The notes below the pieces were generated by a model, which worked only from the letters and a program-made list of their open reading frames with translations, was not told the DNA's origin and ran no database searches. Shown here in pieces: positions 8,040 through 15,034 of a stretch of DNA of 64,000 nucleotides. The position numbers and the translations under genes are program-made. The DNA comes from Ruminococcus sp. (GTDB lineage Bacteria; Bacillota; Clostridia; Oscillospirales; Ruminococcaceae), in the NCBI GenBank assembly GCA_017529875.1, contig JAFXNC010000034.1, positions 1-64,000 on the forward strand. Direction: 5' to 3'. The first letter of the stretch is position 1, and each line of letters starts with the position of its first letter.

Positions 8040-9263
8040 ATGAAAAGATTGTTTATCCTGCTGACCGCATTGCTGATGAGCGGCTGTTCGAGTATGAGCG
8101 CCGCCAAGCCTGAGCTGCAAAGCTGCTCTCCCTATCCTGCTGCCGCGGCAGCTATACAGGTAAAAGCAGCCTCCGCCCCGGAGGGGAAGTATTCTGCACT
8201 GAATTACGAATCCGTCAGAGCGATCTGGATATCCTATCTTGAACTTGCGGAGATCGTAAACAGCGGGGAAGAAGCCTTCCGCAGCAGCTTTGCCGAGATC
8301 TGCGAGAATTGCTCTGACATGGGGATCAACACGCTCTATGTCCATGTCAGGACTTTCGGTGATGCTTTCTATCCTTCAAAGCTATTTCCTTATACAAAGG
8401 CCTTTCAAGGCAAATGCTTTGACGCCCTCGCTGTGATGCTTGACGAAGCGCACAAGAGAAAGCTGTCCTTTCATGCATGGATAAACCCCCTGAGATGCGA
8501 GACAGGAGACGTCCTTGACGGCACTCCTGACAGCTATAAGATCAAACAGTGGTATTCATCTCCGGAGAAATACGATGAGTATGTAGTCTACGTTGAAAGC
8601 ACCGGGCATTACTGGCTCAACCCTGCGGTGGATGAGGTCAGGGAGCTGATAGCAGAAGGCGTCAGGGAGATAGTCAGCGGCTACGATGTGGACGGAGTAC
8701 ACATCGACGATTATTTCTATCCCACGGAGCAGCCCTTTTTCGACTCAGGCATCTACGTTGAGCAGGGTATCGAAAAGCCTCTCAATGAGTGGCGCCTCGA
8801 AAACTGCACCAAAATGGTCAGACAGATTTATAATGCTGTAAAGGAAAACAACCAGACAGTCGAATTCGGCATTGCACCCCAGGGAAACATTGAAAACAAC
8901 TACAATTATATGTTCGCGGACGTAAAGCTGTGGTGCGCCTCGGAAGGGTACTGCGATTATATCTGTCCGCAGATATATTTCGGCTATGAGAATCCGTACA
9001 AGCCCTTCTATCCGACTATGCAGGACTGGATCGCTATGTGCAAAGAAAGCGGCAAAAAGCTCATTATCGGCATTGCGGCCTACAAGGTGAACACCGAAGA
9101 CGAATTCACCGAAAATCCCGGCATCATCCGGGATCAGGCCAGGCAGGCTCTTGATGAAACTGACGGAGCGGCTTTCTTTTCCTACAACAGCTTCTTCAAG
9201 ACAGACAGGGGAGAGCAGGAGCGGGAAAAAGTCTCGGAGTACTATAATTCCCTGAAAATGTAA
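8040..9263 (+). CDS. GH10-like (GHL10) family lipoprotein
   Basis: The 407-residue protein starts with a lipoprotein signal (hydrophobic residues 4-14, lipobox LMSGC, Cys16), so it is anchored outside the membrane. The mature part is a TIM barrel of the glycosyl-hydrolase-like GHL10 (DUF187) family: VRAIWISYLE, GINTLYVHVR, HAWINPLR, WLNPAVDEVRE, DGVHIDDYFYP and CPQIYFGYE. Escherichia coli DigH of this family cleaves denuded peptidoglycan glycans; the same substrate here is inference. AAAGGAG precedes the ATG but lies inside an inverted repeat. Confidence 0.9.
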   Translation: MKRLFILLTALLMSGCSSMSAAKPELQSCSPYPAAAAAIQVKAASAPEGKYSALNYESVRAIWISYLELAEIVNSGEEAFRSSFAEICENCSDMGINTLYVHVRTFGDAFYPSKLFPYTKAFQGKCFDALAVMLDEAHKRKLSFHAWINPLRCETGDVLDGTPDSYKIKQWYSSPEKYDEYVVYVESTGHYWLNPAVDEVRELIAEGVREIVSGYDVDGVHIDDYFYPTEQPFFDSGIYVEQGIEKPLNEWRLENCTKMVRQIYNAVKENNQTVEFGIAPQGNIENNYNYMFADVKLWCASEGYCDYICPQIYFGYENPYKPFYPTMQDWIAMCKESGKKLIIGIAAYKVNTEDEFTENPGIIRDQARQALDETDGAAFFSYNSFFKTDRGEQEREKVSEYYNSLKM

Positions 9264-9291
9264 GTAAATGCAGAAAATTTGCTCCCGGTAC

Positions 9292-9320
9292 TTGAAATGC
9301 GTGAGGTTATGTTGTATAAT
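9292..9320 (+). promoter_or_regulatory. predicted sigma-A promoter for nfnAB
   Basis: TTGAAA (9292-9297), a 17-bp spacer and a perfect TATAAT (9315-9320) lie about 50 bases before the nfnA start. Confidence 0.85.
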
Positions 9321-9371
9321 ATAAAATGGTGTTTTGTATATCATCTCTTGCATTTCAGGGAGGAATGTGTT

Positions 9372-10205
9372 TTGTTTAAGATATTGAAGAAAAGAAAGCT
9401 CAATGAGCAGGTGGTCCTGATCGTCATCGAGGCGCCTTTCATTGCAGCTAAGGCGGAGCCCGGTCAATTTGTGATCGTAAGATGTGACGAGCTCGGCGAA
9501 AGAGTACCCTTTACGATTTCGGATTACGACAGGGATGCCGGTACTATCTCGATCATCTATCAGATAGTCGGAGCATCCACCATGCGCCTTGCCCAGCTTG
9601 AAGAAGGAGATTCGATCCTTGACGTGGCAGGGCCTCTCGGAATGGCCACGGAGTATGTTGAGGGCGCGAAGCGTGTTGCCGTCGTCGGGGGCGGTGTGGG
9701 ATGCGCTATCGCATATCCCCAGGCCAAGAAACTCCACGGTATGGGCGTGAGAGTGGATATGATCGCCGGATTCAGGAACAAAGACCTTATCATCCTCGAG
9801 GACGAGATGCGTGCCGCCTCTGAGCAGCTCTATATCTGTACCGACGACGGCAGCTATGGCTTCAACGGCTTTGTTACCGATCAGCTCAAGGCTCTGATCG
9901 AGGGCGGCGCAGAGTATGACGAGGTCATCGCTATCGGGCCGGTTCCTATGATGAAGTTCATCTGTCAGGTGACTAAGCCCTACGGCATCAAGACCCTTGT
10001 TTCCCTCAATCCTATCATGGTGGACGGCACCGGTATGTGCGGCTGCTGCCGTGTCAGGGTCGGCGGCAAGATCAGATATGCCTGCGTTGAGGGACCTGAT
10101 TTTGACGGACATGAGGTGGATTTTGACGAGCTCATGCGCCGCAATTCCACCTACAAGGAGCATGAAAAAGATCATATTTGCAGATTGACGGGAGGTGTCA
10201 GGTAA
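9372..10205 (+). CDS. nfnA: NfnA-like FAD/[2Fe-2S] subunit of NADH-dependent ferredoxin:NADP+ oxidoreductase
   Basis: The small subunit of the electron-bifurcating transhydrogenase NfnAB. It has an FAD domain (ERVPFTISD), an NAD-binding domain (VAVVGGGVGCAIAYP) and a C-terminal cysteine cluster GTGMCGCCRV with a later YACVEGP that binds a [2Fe-2S] centre. The start is TTG at 9372, chosen because GGGAGGA lies 7 bases upstream and no in-frame ATG fits. The stop overlaps the nfnB start as TAATG. The fold is also that of dihydroorotate dehydrogenase electron-transfer subunits (PyrK), but the glutamate-synthase-like partner next door supports NfnA. Confidence 0.9.
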   Translation: MFKILKKRKLNEQVVLIVIEAPFIAAKAEPGQFVIVRCDELGERVPFTISDYDRDAGTISIIYQIVGASTMRLAQLEEGDSILDVAGPLGMATEYVEGAKRVAVVGGGVGCAIAYPQAKKLHGMGVRVDMIAGFRNKDLIILEDEMRAASEQLYICTDDGSYGFNGFVTDQLKALIEGGAEYDEVIAIGPVPMMKFICQVTKPYGIKTLVSLNPIMVDGTGMCGCCRVRVGGKIRYACVEGPDFDGHEVDFDELMRRNSTYKEHEKDHICRLTGGVR

Positions 10206-11590
10206 TGCCCAACATGGACCCAAAGAAAACACCTATCCCGGAACAGGATCCCGCCGTAAGAGCCCGGAATTTCAAGGAAGTCTCTCTCGGCTACTCCGAA
10301 GAACAGGCCGTCCGGGAGGCACAGCGATGCCTCAACTGCAAGAATCGCCCCTGTATGTCCGGATGTCCGGTAAGCGTGCGCATACCAGAGTTTATCGAGC
10401 AGGTGGCAAAGGGCAACTTTGAAGAAGCCTACAAGATCATCAAGACCACCAACTCTCTCCCGGCTGTCTGCGGCAGAGTGTGCCCCCAGGAAAGACAGTG
10501 CGAGAGCAAGTGCGTCCGCGGCATCAAGGGCGAGCCGGTGGGAATTGGCAGACTTGAAAGATTCTGCGCCGATCACATGAGAGGCAAGCCCGTAGAGCAG
10601 GAGATCGCTCCTGCCAACGGTCACAAGGTAGCTATCGTCGGTGCCGGCCCTGCGGGACTTACCGCAGCCGGAGACCTGGTGAAAATGGGTTACGACGTTA
10701 CCGTGTATGAGGCCTTCCATACTGCCGGCGGCGTACTTATGTACGGTATTCCCGAGTTCAGACTTCCCAAGGCCATAGTTCAGAGTGAGATCGACAGTCT
10801 CGAAGCTATGGGCGTAAAGATCATGACCAATATGGTCATCGGCAAGGTGCTCTCGGTGGATGAGCTCTTTGATATGGATTATGAAGCTGTATTCATCGGT
10901 TCGGGAGCAGGCCTGCCCAGATTTATGGATATCCCCGGCGAGGAGCTGGTGGGCGTTTATTCTGCCAATGAGTTTCTGACCCGCATCAACCTGATGAAAG
11001 CCTATCTTGATGACCATTATACCCCTATCATCAAGGCAAAGCGTGTGGCTGTTGTTGGCGGCGGAAACGTTGCTATGGACTCTGCAAGGTCGGCTATGAG
11101 GCTGGGCGCAGAGAAGGTGTATATCATCTACCGCCGCTCTATGCAGGAGCTGCCTGCAAGAGCCGAAGAAGTGCATCACGCCCGTGAGGAAGGCATCGAG
11201 TTCCTGTTTTTGAGCAATCCCACTAAGATCATCGGCGACGATAAGGGTCACGTTTGCGGCATCGAGTGCATCAAAATGGAGCTGGGAGAGCCTGACGCAA
11301 CAGGGCGCAGGAGCCCTGTTGAGATCGCAGGCTCTGAGTTTGAACTGGATATCGACACTGCGATAATGGCTCTCGGCACCTCACCCAACCCGCTGCTGAG
11401 AATGACGACCCCCGGACTTGAGGTGAACAAGCGCGGCACTCTGATCGTAGACGAGAACGAGTGCACCTCAAAGCAGGGCGTATTTGCAGGCGGAGACGCA
11501 GTTACCGGCGCGGCTACCGTCATCCTTGCTATGGGAGCCGGAAAGAAAGCTGCCGCAGCGATGGATCAGTATATCAGGAACAAGAAATGA
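10205..11590 (+). CDS. gltA: NfnB / GltA-like NADPH-dependent flavoprotein subunit
   Basis: The large subunit has N-terminal cysteine clusters for [4Fe-4S] centres (CLNCKNRPCMSGCP and CGRVCPQERQCESKC), an FAD fold (VAIVGAGPAGLTAAGDL) and an NADPH fold (VAVVGGGNVAMDSARSA). With NfnA it is expected to couple NADH, ferredoxin and NADP+. It is often annotated as glutamate synthase small subunit; no large glutamate synthase subunit is in this window. The ATG at 10205 shares its A with the nfnA stop and has GGGAGGT upstream. The longer in-frame start at 10178 is rejected because it has no site. Confidence 0.92.
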   Translation: MPNMDPKKTPIPEQDPAVRARNFKEVSLGYSEEQAVREAQRCLNCKNRPCMSGCPVSVRIPEFIEQVAKGNFEEAYKIIKTTNSLPAVCGRVCPQERQCESKCVRGIKGEPVGIGRLERFCADHMRGKPVEQEIAPANGHKVAIVGAGPAGLTAAGDLVKMGYDVTVYEAFHTAGGVLMYGIPEFRLPKAIVQSEIDSLEAMGVKIMTNMVIGKVLSVDELFDMDYEAVFIGSGAGLPRFMDIPGEELVGVYSANEFLTRINLMKAYLDDHYTPIIKAKRVAVVGGGNVAMDSARSAMRLGAEKVYIIYRRSMQELPARAEEVHHAREEGIEFLFLSNPTKIIGDDKGHVCGIECIKMELGEPDATGRRSPVEIAGSEFELDIDTAIMALGTSPNPLLRMTTPGLEVNKRGTLIVDENECTSKQGVFAGGDAVTGAATVILAMGAGKKAAAAMDQYIRNKK

Positions 11591-11609
11591 AAACATTTTT
11601 TTAAAACTC

Positions 11610-11638
11610 TTGATTTTGCCGAAGATGTGTGTTATAAT
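11610..11638 (+). promoter_or_regulatory. predicted sigma-A promoter for yajC
   Basis: TTGATT (11610-11615), a 17-bp spacer and TATAAT (11633-11638) lie about 32 bases before the yajC start. No terminator is visible after nfnB. Confidence 0.82.
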
Positions 11639-11670
11639 GTTACTTAGTTTTTAATATGGAGGACTGTAAA

Positions 11671-11991
11671 ATGAATTCAGCTGCAATTTTAGCATCATCT
11701 TCCGGCGGAGCATCGGCGGGCGATCTGCTTATAACCTTTATCCCCTTAGCCGGTATCCTTGTTTTCTTCTATCTGTTTATCATCCGTCCCCAGAGAAAGC
11801 AGGACAAGAAGGATGCTAAGATGAGAAACGAACTTGAGATCGGCGACGAGGTAGTTACCAACGGCGGTATCGTAGGCATCGTTTTCTCCGTTAAGGATGA
11901 TACCGTGGTCATCGAGACCGGCGGCGACCGCTCCAAGATCAGAGTAATGAAATGGGCGATAGCCAAGAATCTGACTGTTCACGACGAATGA
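11671..11991 (+). CDS. yajC: preprotein translocase accessory subunit YajC
   Basis: A 106-residue Sec accessory protein with a single membrane helix (about 15-38) and the family block FIIRPQRKQDKK followed by a small soluble domain (IGDEVVTNGGIVG). I chose the ATG at 11671 because TGGAGG sits 7-8 bases upstream; the ATG at 11656 overlaps that site. YajC normally joins SecDF, but secD and secF do not follow here. A strong terminator follows. Confidence 0.94.
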   Translation: MNSAAILASSSGGASAGDLLITFIPLAGILVFFYLFIIRPQRKQDKKDAKMRNELEIGDEVVTNGGIVGIVFSVKDDTVVIETGGDRSKIRVMKWAIAKNLTVHDE

Positions 11992-11997
11992 TATTTG

Positions 11998-12024
11998 GGC
12001 TCTGCTTTTCGGCAGAGCCTTTTG
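11998..12024 (+). terminator. terminator after yajC
   Basis: GGCTCTGC (11998-12005) and GCAGAGCC (12012-12019) form an 8-bp stem followed by TTTTGT. Confidence 0.88.
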
Positions 12025-12073
12025 TCATATTAATACCTCCCCGAGAATATGTATTATCAGAGGGGGGAGTACT

Positions 12074-12478
12074 ATGACCAAACATCATAAGACAGAGCGT
12101 TTCAAAGCAACCTTAGCTTCAAGAGCCCTGCTTTCGGCGGGCTGGGCTATACTGATAGTCCTGCTCATCGTTCTGGCTTTTGCTTATATCCTGACCAAGA
12201 TAGATGTACCTGAATCCGTAGTTTCGGTGGTAACTGCCGCAGCTCTCTGCATCGGCGCATATGTTGGAGGCTACATCGGTGCGAGGAAGAACCGCCGCAA
12301 CGGTCTGCTTGTGGGAGTGCTCTGCGGCTCCTTCGTGTTTATCGTGCTCTTTGTCTTGAGCCTGATCTTTGCAAGATCGACTGAGGGTCTCTCCGGCGGG
12401 GCAAAGCTTTTCATGGTGATGCTATGCGGCTCGGTGGGCGGTATCGTGGGCGTGAACAGCAAGCATACAAGATATTGA
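12074..12478 (+). CDS. TIGR04086 family membrane protein
   Basis: A 134-residue protein with four predicted membrane helices (about 20-42, 50-68, 76-100 and 110-127) and a basic N-terminus. I recognise it as the small clostridial membrane family TIGR04086, which often lies between yajC and the SCIFF genes. GGGGGGAG precedes the ATG. Function is unknown. Its repeated place beside SCIFF makes a role in envelope handling of the peptide conceivable, but nothing in the protein itself shows that. Confidence 0.85.
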   Translation: MTKHHKTERFKATLASRALLSAGWAILIVLLIVLAFAYILTKIDVPESVVSVVTAAALCIGAYVGGYIGARKNRRNGLLVGVLCGSFVFIVLFVLSLIFARSTEGLSGGAKLFMVMLCGSVGGIVGVNSKHTRY

Positions 12479-12531
12479 TATGAATATTTATAACAAGGTC
12501 ATAAAAAGTTCAAAAATAGCCGCGGAATATG

Positions 12532-12540
12532 TGATATAAT
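12532..12540 (+). promoter_or_regulatory. extended -10 promoter element before the SCIFF gene
   Basis: TGATATAAT (12532-12540) is a TGn-extended -10 element about 32 bases before the SCIFF start. No good -35 lies at the right distance. Confidence 0.6.
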
Positions 12541-12571
12541 AAGTAAAATAATCATTGGGAGGAATATCAAT

Positions 12572-12715
12572 ATGAAGCATATCAAGACCATCAACAAGGC
12601 TGATCTCAAAGCATCTGCTGCTAAGGGCGGCTGCGGCAAGTGTCAGGCTTCCTGCCAGTCTGCCTGCAAGACTTCCTGCACCGTAGCTAATCAGAAGTGC
12701 GAGAGAAAAGCTTAA
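12572..12715 (+). CDS. scfA: SCIFF peptide precursor (six cysteines in forty-five residues)
   Basis: A 47-residue peptide with a leader-like N-terminus (MKHIKTINKADL) and six cysteines at residues 21, 24, 28, 32, 36 and 43. This is the pattern of SCIFF, a ribosomally made ranthipeptide nearly universal in Clostridia. The radical SAM maturase encoded next installs a thioether between a cysteine sulfur and a non-alpha carbon of another residue (a Thr in characterised examples). GGGAGGA lies 8 bases before the ATG. A terminator follows before the maturase gene. In vivo roles proposed for ranthipeptides involve cell-density signalling; that is not readable here. Confidence 0.95.
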   Translation: MKHIKTINKADLKASAAKGGCGKCQASCQSACKTSCTVANQKCERKA

Positions 12716-12739
12716 GACCTGTTTTGCTTGTACAGATAT

Positions 12740-12770
12740 AAAGGGGCATTTTATGTCCCTTTAATTTTTA
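12740..12770 (+). terminator. terminator between SCIFF precursor and maturase
   Basis: AAAGGGGCAT (12740-12749) pairs with ATGTCCCTTT (12753-12762), 10 bp with one G-U pair and a 3-base loop, followed by AATTTTTAT. Partial read-through would give more peptide mRNA than maturase mRNA. Confidence 0.8.
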
Positions 12771-12799
12771 TACTGATTTTTGGACAAGGGTGTGTATAT

Positions 12800-14170
12800 A
12801 TGATACATAAATTCAAGCTTTCGGGAATGAATATCGTTCTTGATGTGAACAGCGGCGGAGTGCATATCATTGACGATCTTACCTATGATATGCTCGACAA
12901 CGTGGAGCCTCCTTTTGATGAGAACTGTCCCGAGGCAGTCATCAAAAAGCTTTCAAAGCTCTATCCCGCTGAGGAGATCGTCGAGTGCTACAACGAGATC
13001 AAGGAGCTCTATGAGGATCAGATCCTTTTCAGCGAGGACGATTACGAGAAGTATGCTCTTACCTCTGTTGCATCTCCGATAAAGTCTATGTGTCTCCATG
13101 TGTCCCATGATTGCAACCTCAGATGCGAGTACTGCTTTGCCTCCACCGGTGATTTCGGCGGCGGCAGGATGCTCATGGATATCGAGACCGGCAAAAAGGC
13201 TATCGACTTTCTGATGAAGATGTCCGCCAACAGACAGACTCTCGAGCTGGATTTCTTCGGCGGTGAGCCGCTGATGAACTTCGATGTGGTAAAGCAGATC
13301 GTTGCTTATGCCCGCGAGGAAGAAAAGAAATACGACAAGCATATCCGCTTTACGATCACTACCAACGGTATGCTGCTCACCGAGGATAAAATGGACTTCA
13401 TCAACGAGGAAATGTCCAACGTAGTTTTGTCCATCGACGGCCGCAAGGAGATAAACGACCGTATGCGCAAGAGAGTTGACGGCACCGGCAGCTACGACAG
13501 GATAATCGAGAACTTCAAGAAGTTCGTCCCCATGCGCGGCGACAAGGATTACTATGTCCGTGGCACCTATACCAAGTACAACCTTGATTTCTCCAATGAT
13601 GTTATGCATCTGTTCGACGAAGGCTTCGAGCAGATCTCGGTGGAGCCTGTTATGGCTGAATCCTCCAAGCCCTATGCCATAACCGACGGCGATCTGCCAA
13701 AGATATTCAAGGAGTATGAGATCCTGGCAGAGAAGATATCCAAGATCAGGGCGGAAGGGAAGTTCATCAACTTCTTCCACTTCATGCTTGATCTGGATCA
13801 GGGGCCCTGCGCTATCAAGAGGCTCAAGGGCTGCGGCTGCGGCAACGAGTATGTGGCAGTATCCCCCGACGGTGACATTTATCCCTGCCACCAGTTTGTA
13901 GGTATTGAGAAATTCAAAATGGGCAACGTTAACGACGGCAGCTTCAATTACGATATCAAGGATGATTTCGCAAGGGCTCACGTTTACACTAAACCCGACT
14001 GTGTGAAATGCTGGGCCAAGTTCTATTGCAGCGGCGGCTGCAACGCCAACAACTATCTGTACGCCGGAGATATACATAACTCCTATAAGATCTCCTGCGA
14101 GATACAAAAAAAGAGGCTTGAATGTGCGATCATGCTGAAAGCCGTTCAGCTCATGGATACAGCCGAATGA
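12800..14170 (+). CDS. scfB: SCIFF radical SAM maturase (thioether-forming)
   Basis: A 456-residue radical SAM enzyme. Residues 1-85 fit an N-terminal peptide-recognition domain, the radical SAM motif CNLRCEYC has Cys105, Cys109 and Cys112, and DFFGGEPLMNF is the SAM-binding GGE motif. A C-terminal SPASM domain has cysteines in GPCAIK, GCGCGNE, IYPCHQF, DCVKCW and FYCSGGCN for two auxiliary [4Fe-4S] clusters. It matches the characterised SCIFF maturase CteB in length and layout. I chose the ATG at 12800, with AAGGG about 9 bases upstream; the longer frame from 12728 runs through the terminator hairpin. Confidence 0.96.
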   Translation: MIHKFKLSGMNIVLDVNSGGVHIIDDLTYDMLDNVEPPFDENCPEAVIKKLSKLYPAEEIVECYNEIKELYEDQILFSEDDYEKYALTSVASPIKSMCLHVSHDCNLRCEYCFASTGDFGGGRMLMDIETGKKAIDFLMKMSANRQTLELDFFGGEPLMNFDVVKQIVAYAREEEKKYDKHIRFTITTNGMLLTEDKMDFINEEMSNVVLSIDGRKEINDRMRKRVDGTGSYDRIIENFKKFVPMRGDKDYYVRGTYTKYNLDFSNDVMHLFDEGFEQISVEPVMAESSKPYAITDGDLPKIFKEYEILAEKISKIRAEGKFINFFHFMLDLDQGPCAIKRLKGCGCGNEYVAVSPDGDIYPCHQFVGIEKFKMGNVNDGSFNYDIKDDFARAHVYTKPDCVKCWAKFYCSGGCNANNYLYAGDIHNSYKISCEIQKKRLECAIMLKAVQLMDTAE

Positions 14171-14176
14171 TCCTTC

Positions 14177-14220
14177 ATGCGAAAGACTTGTAGCCTGCGT
14201 TATGAGCCTTTCGCATTTTT
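14177..14220 (+). terminator. terminator after scfB
   Basis: ATGCGAAAG (14177-14185) and CTTTCGCAT (14208-14216) form a perfect 9-bp stem with a 22-base loop, followed by TTTT. Confidence 0.72.
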
Positions 14221-14230
14221 GATTATGTTA

Positions 14231-14259
14231 TTGACTTGCAGTATCATTTCTGATATAAT
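14231..14259 (+). promoter_or_regulatory. sigma-A promoter for the nuclease-like gene
   Basis: TTGACT (14231-14236), a 17-bp spacer ending in TGA and TATAAT (14254-14259) lie about 22 bases before the start at 14281. Confidence 0.88.
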
Positions 14260-14280
14260 TAAGTATTGTGGGGGTAGGAT

Positions 14281-15018
14281 ATGAGCAACGAGCGTTTCCG
14301 TATCGCCTGTTCAAATGTGATCGGCAGAGAAAAAGCCAGAAACGGCATCGGCACTCTCGGTGAGAAGACCCTCCACGCCGTATTAAAGGACTATTTTGAA
14401 CCCCACAAGGAGAATCAGGAGATCAGAGTAGGGAAGTTTGTTGCGGATATCGTCGGCGAAGACGGCGTTATCGAGATACAGACACGGCAGTTCAACAAGC
14501 TGCTGAAAAAGCTTGAAGAATTCTTGGAATACTGTAATGTTACGGTGGTCTATCCGGTGCCCTGCGTCAAGTATCTTTCGTGGATCGACACCGAGACAGG
14601 TGAAGTTACGTCCCGCCGGAAGTCTCCCAAGAAAGGCACTATCTACGATGCTGCCGACGAGCTTTATAGGATCAAATACACCCTTGACAATCCCCGGTTC
14701 AACCTTTGCATCTGCCTGCTCGAAACCGAGGAGACCCGCTATCTCAACGGCTGGTCAAAGGACAAGAAACGCGGATCCTCCCGCTGTGACCGGGTGCCTA
14801 CCGAGCTTTGCGGCGAGATTTATTTCCGCTGTCCGGCTGATTACAAGGCCTTTGTCCCGGAGGGGCTCGGTGAGGAATACACCTCTGCGGATTTTGCCAA
14901 AGCCGCACACATACGCCGCGGCACCGCTCAGACCGTGCTCAATCTGCTGACCTATCTTGAAGTGGTCAGGCGGGTGGGCAAAAGGTCAAATTCATATGTT
15001 TATACGACTGTAATCTGA
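14281..15018 (+). CDS. putative PD-(D/E)XK-fold protein with C-terminal winged helix
   Basis: A 245-residue protein I do not recognise by name. Residues 24-67 show the layout of a PD-(D/E)XK nuclease core: Glu28 in a first helix (GEKTLHAVLKDYF), Asp56 in FVADIVG and Glu65-x-Gln67 in VIEIQT, with Gln in place of the usual Lys as in CoiA-like nucleases. Residues 185-245 look like a winged helix-turn-helix (TSADFAKAAHIRRGTAQTVL). It has its own promoter, and the pseudo-carboxypeptidase gene begins 16 bases after its stop. Nuclease activity is inference; a DNA-binding regulator is an alternative. Confidence 0.6.
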   Translation: MSNERFRIACSNVIGREKARNGIGTLGEKTLHAVLKDYFEPHKENQEIRVGKFVADIVGEDGVIEIQTRQFNKLLKKLEEFLEYCNVTVVYPVPCVKYLSWIDTETGEVTSRRKSPKKGTIYDAADELYRIKYTLDNPRFNLCICLLETEETRYLNGWSKDKKRGSSRCDRVPTELCGEIYFRCPADYKAFVPEGLGEEYTSADFAKAAHIRRGTAQTVLNLLTYLEVVRRVGKRSNSYVYTTVI

Positions 15019-15034
15019 AAGGTCTCGATATATA

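Noticed and set aside
8745..10232. A 495-codon frame on the minus strand across two plus-strand genes
   Set aside because: It overlaps the GH10-like gene and nfnA, both with clear motifs and ribosome binding sites; the antisense product matches no family.
12728..12799. Longer N-terminus for the SCIFF maturase
   Set aside because: This stretch holds a terminator hairpin and T-run, and the ATG at 12800 has its own ribosome binding site.
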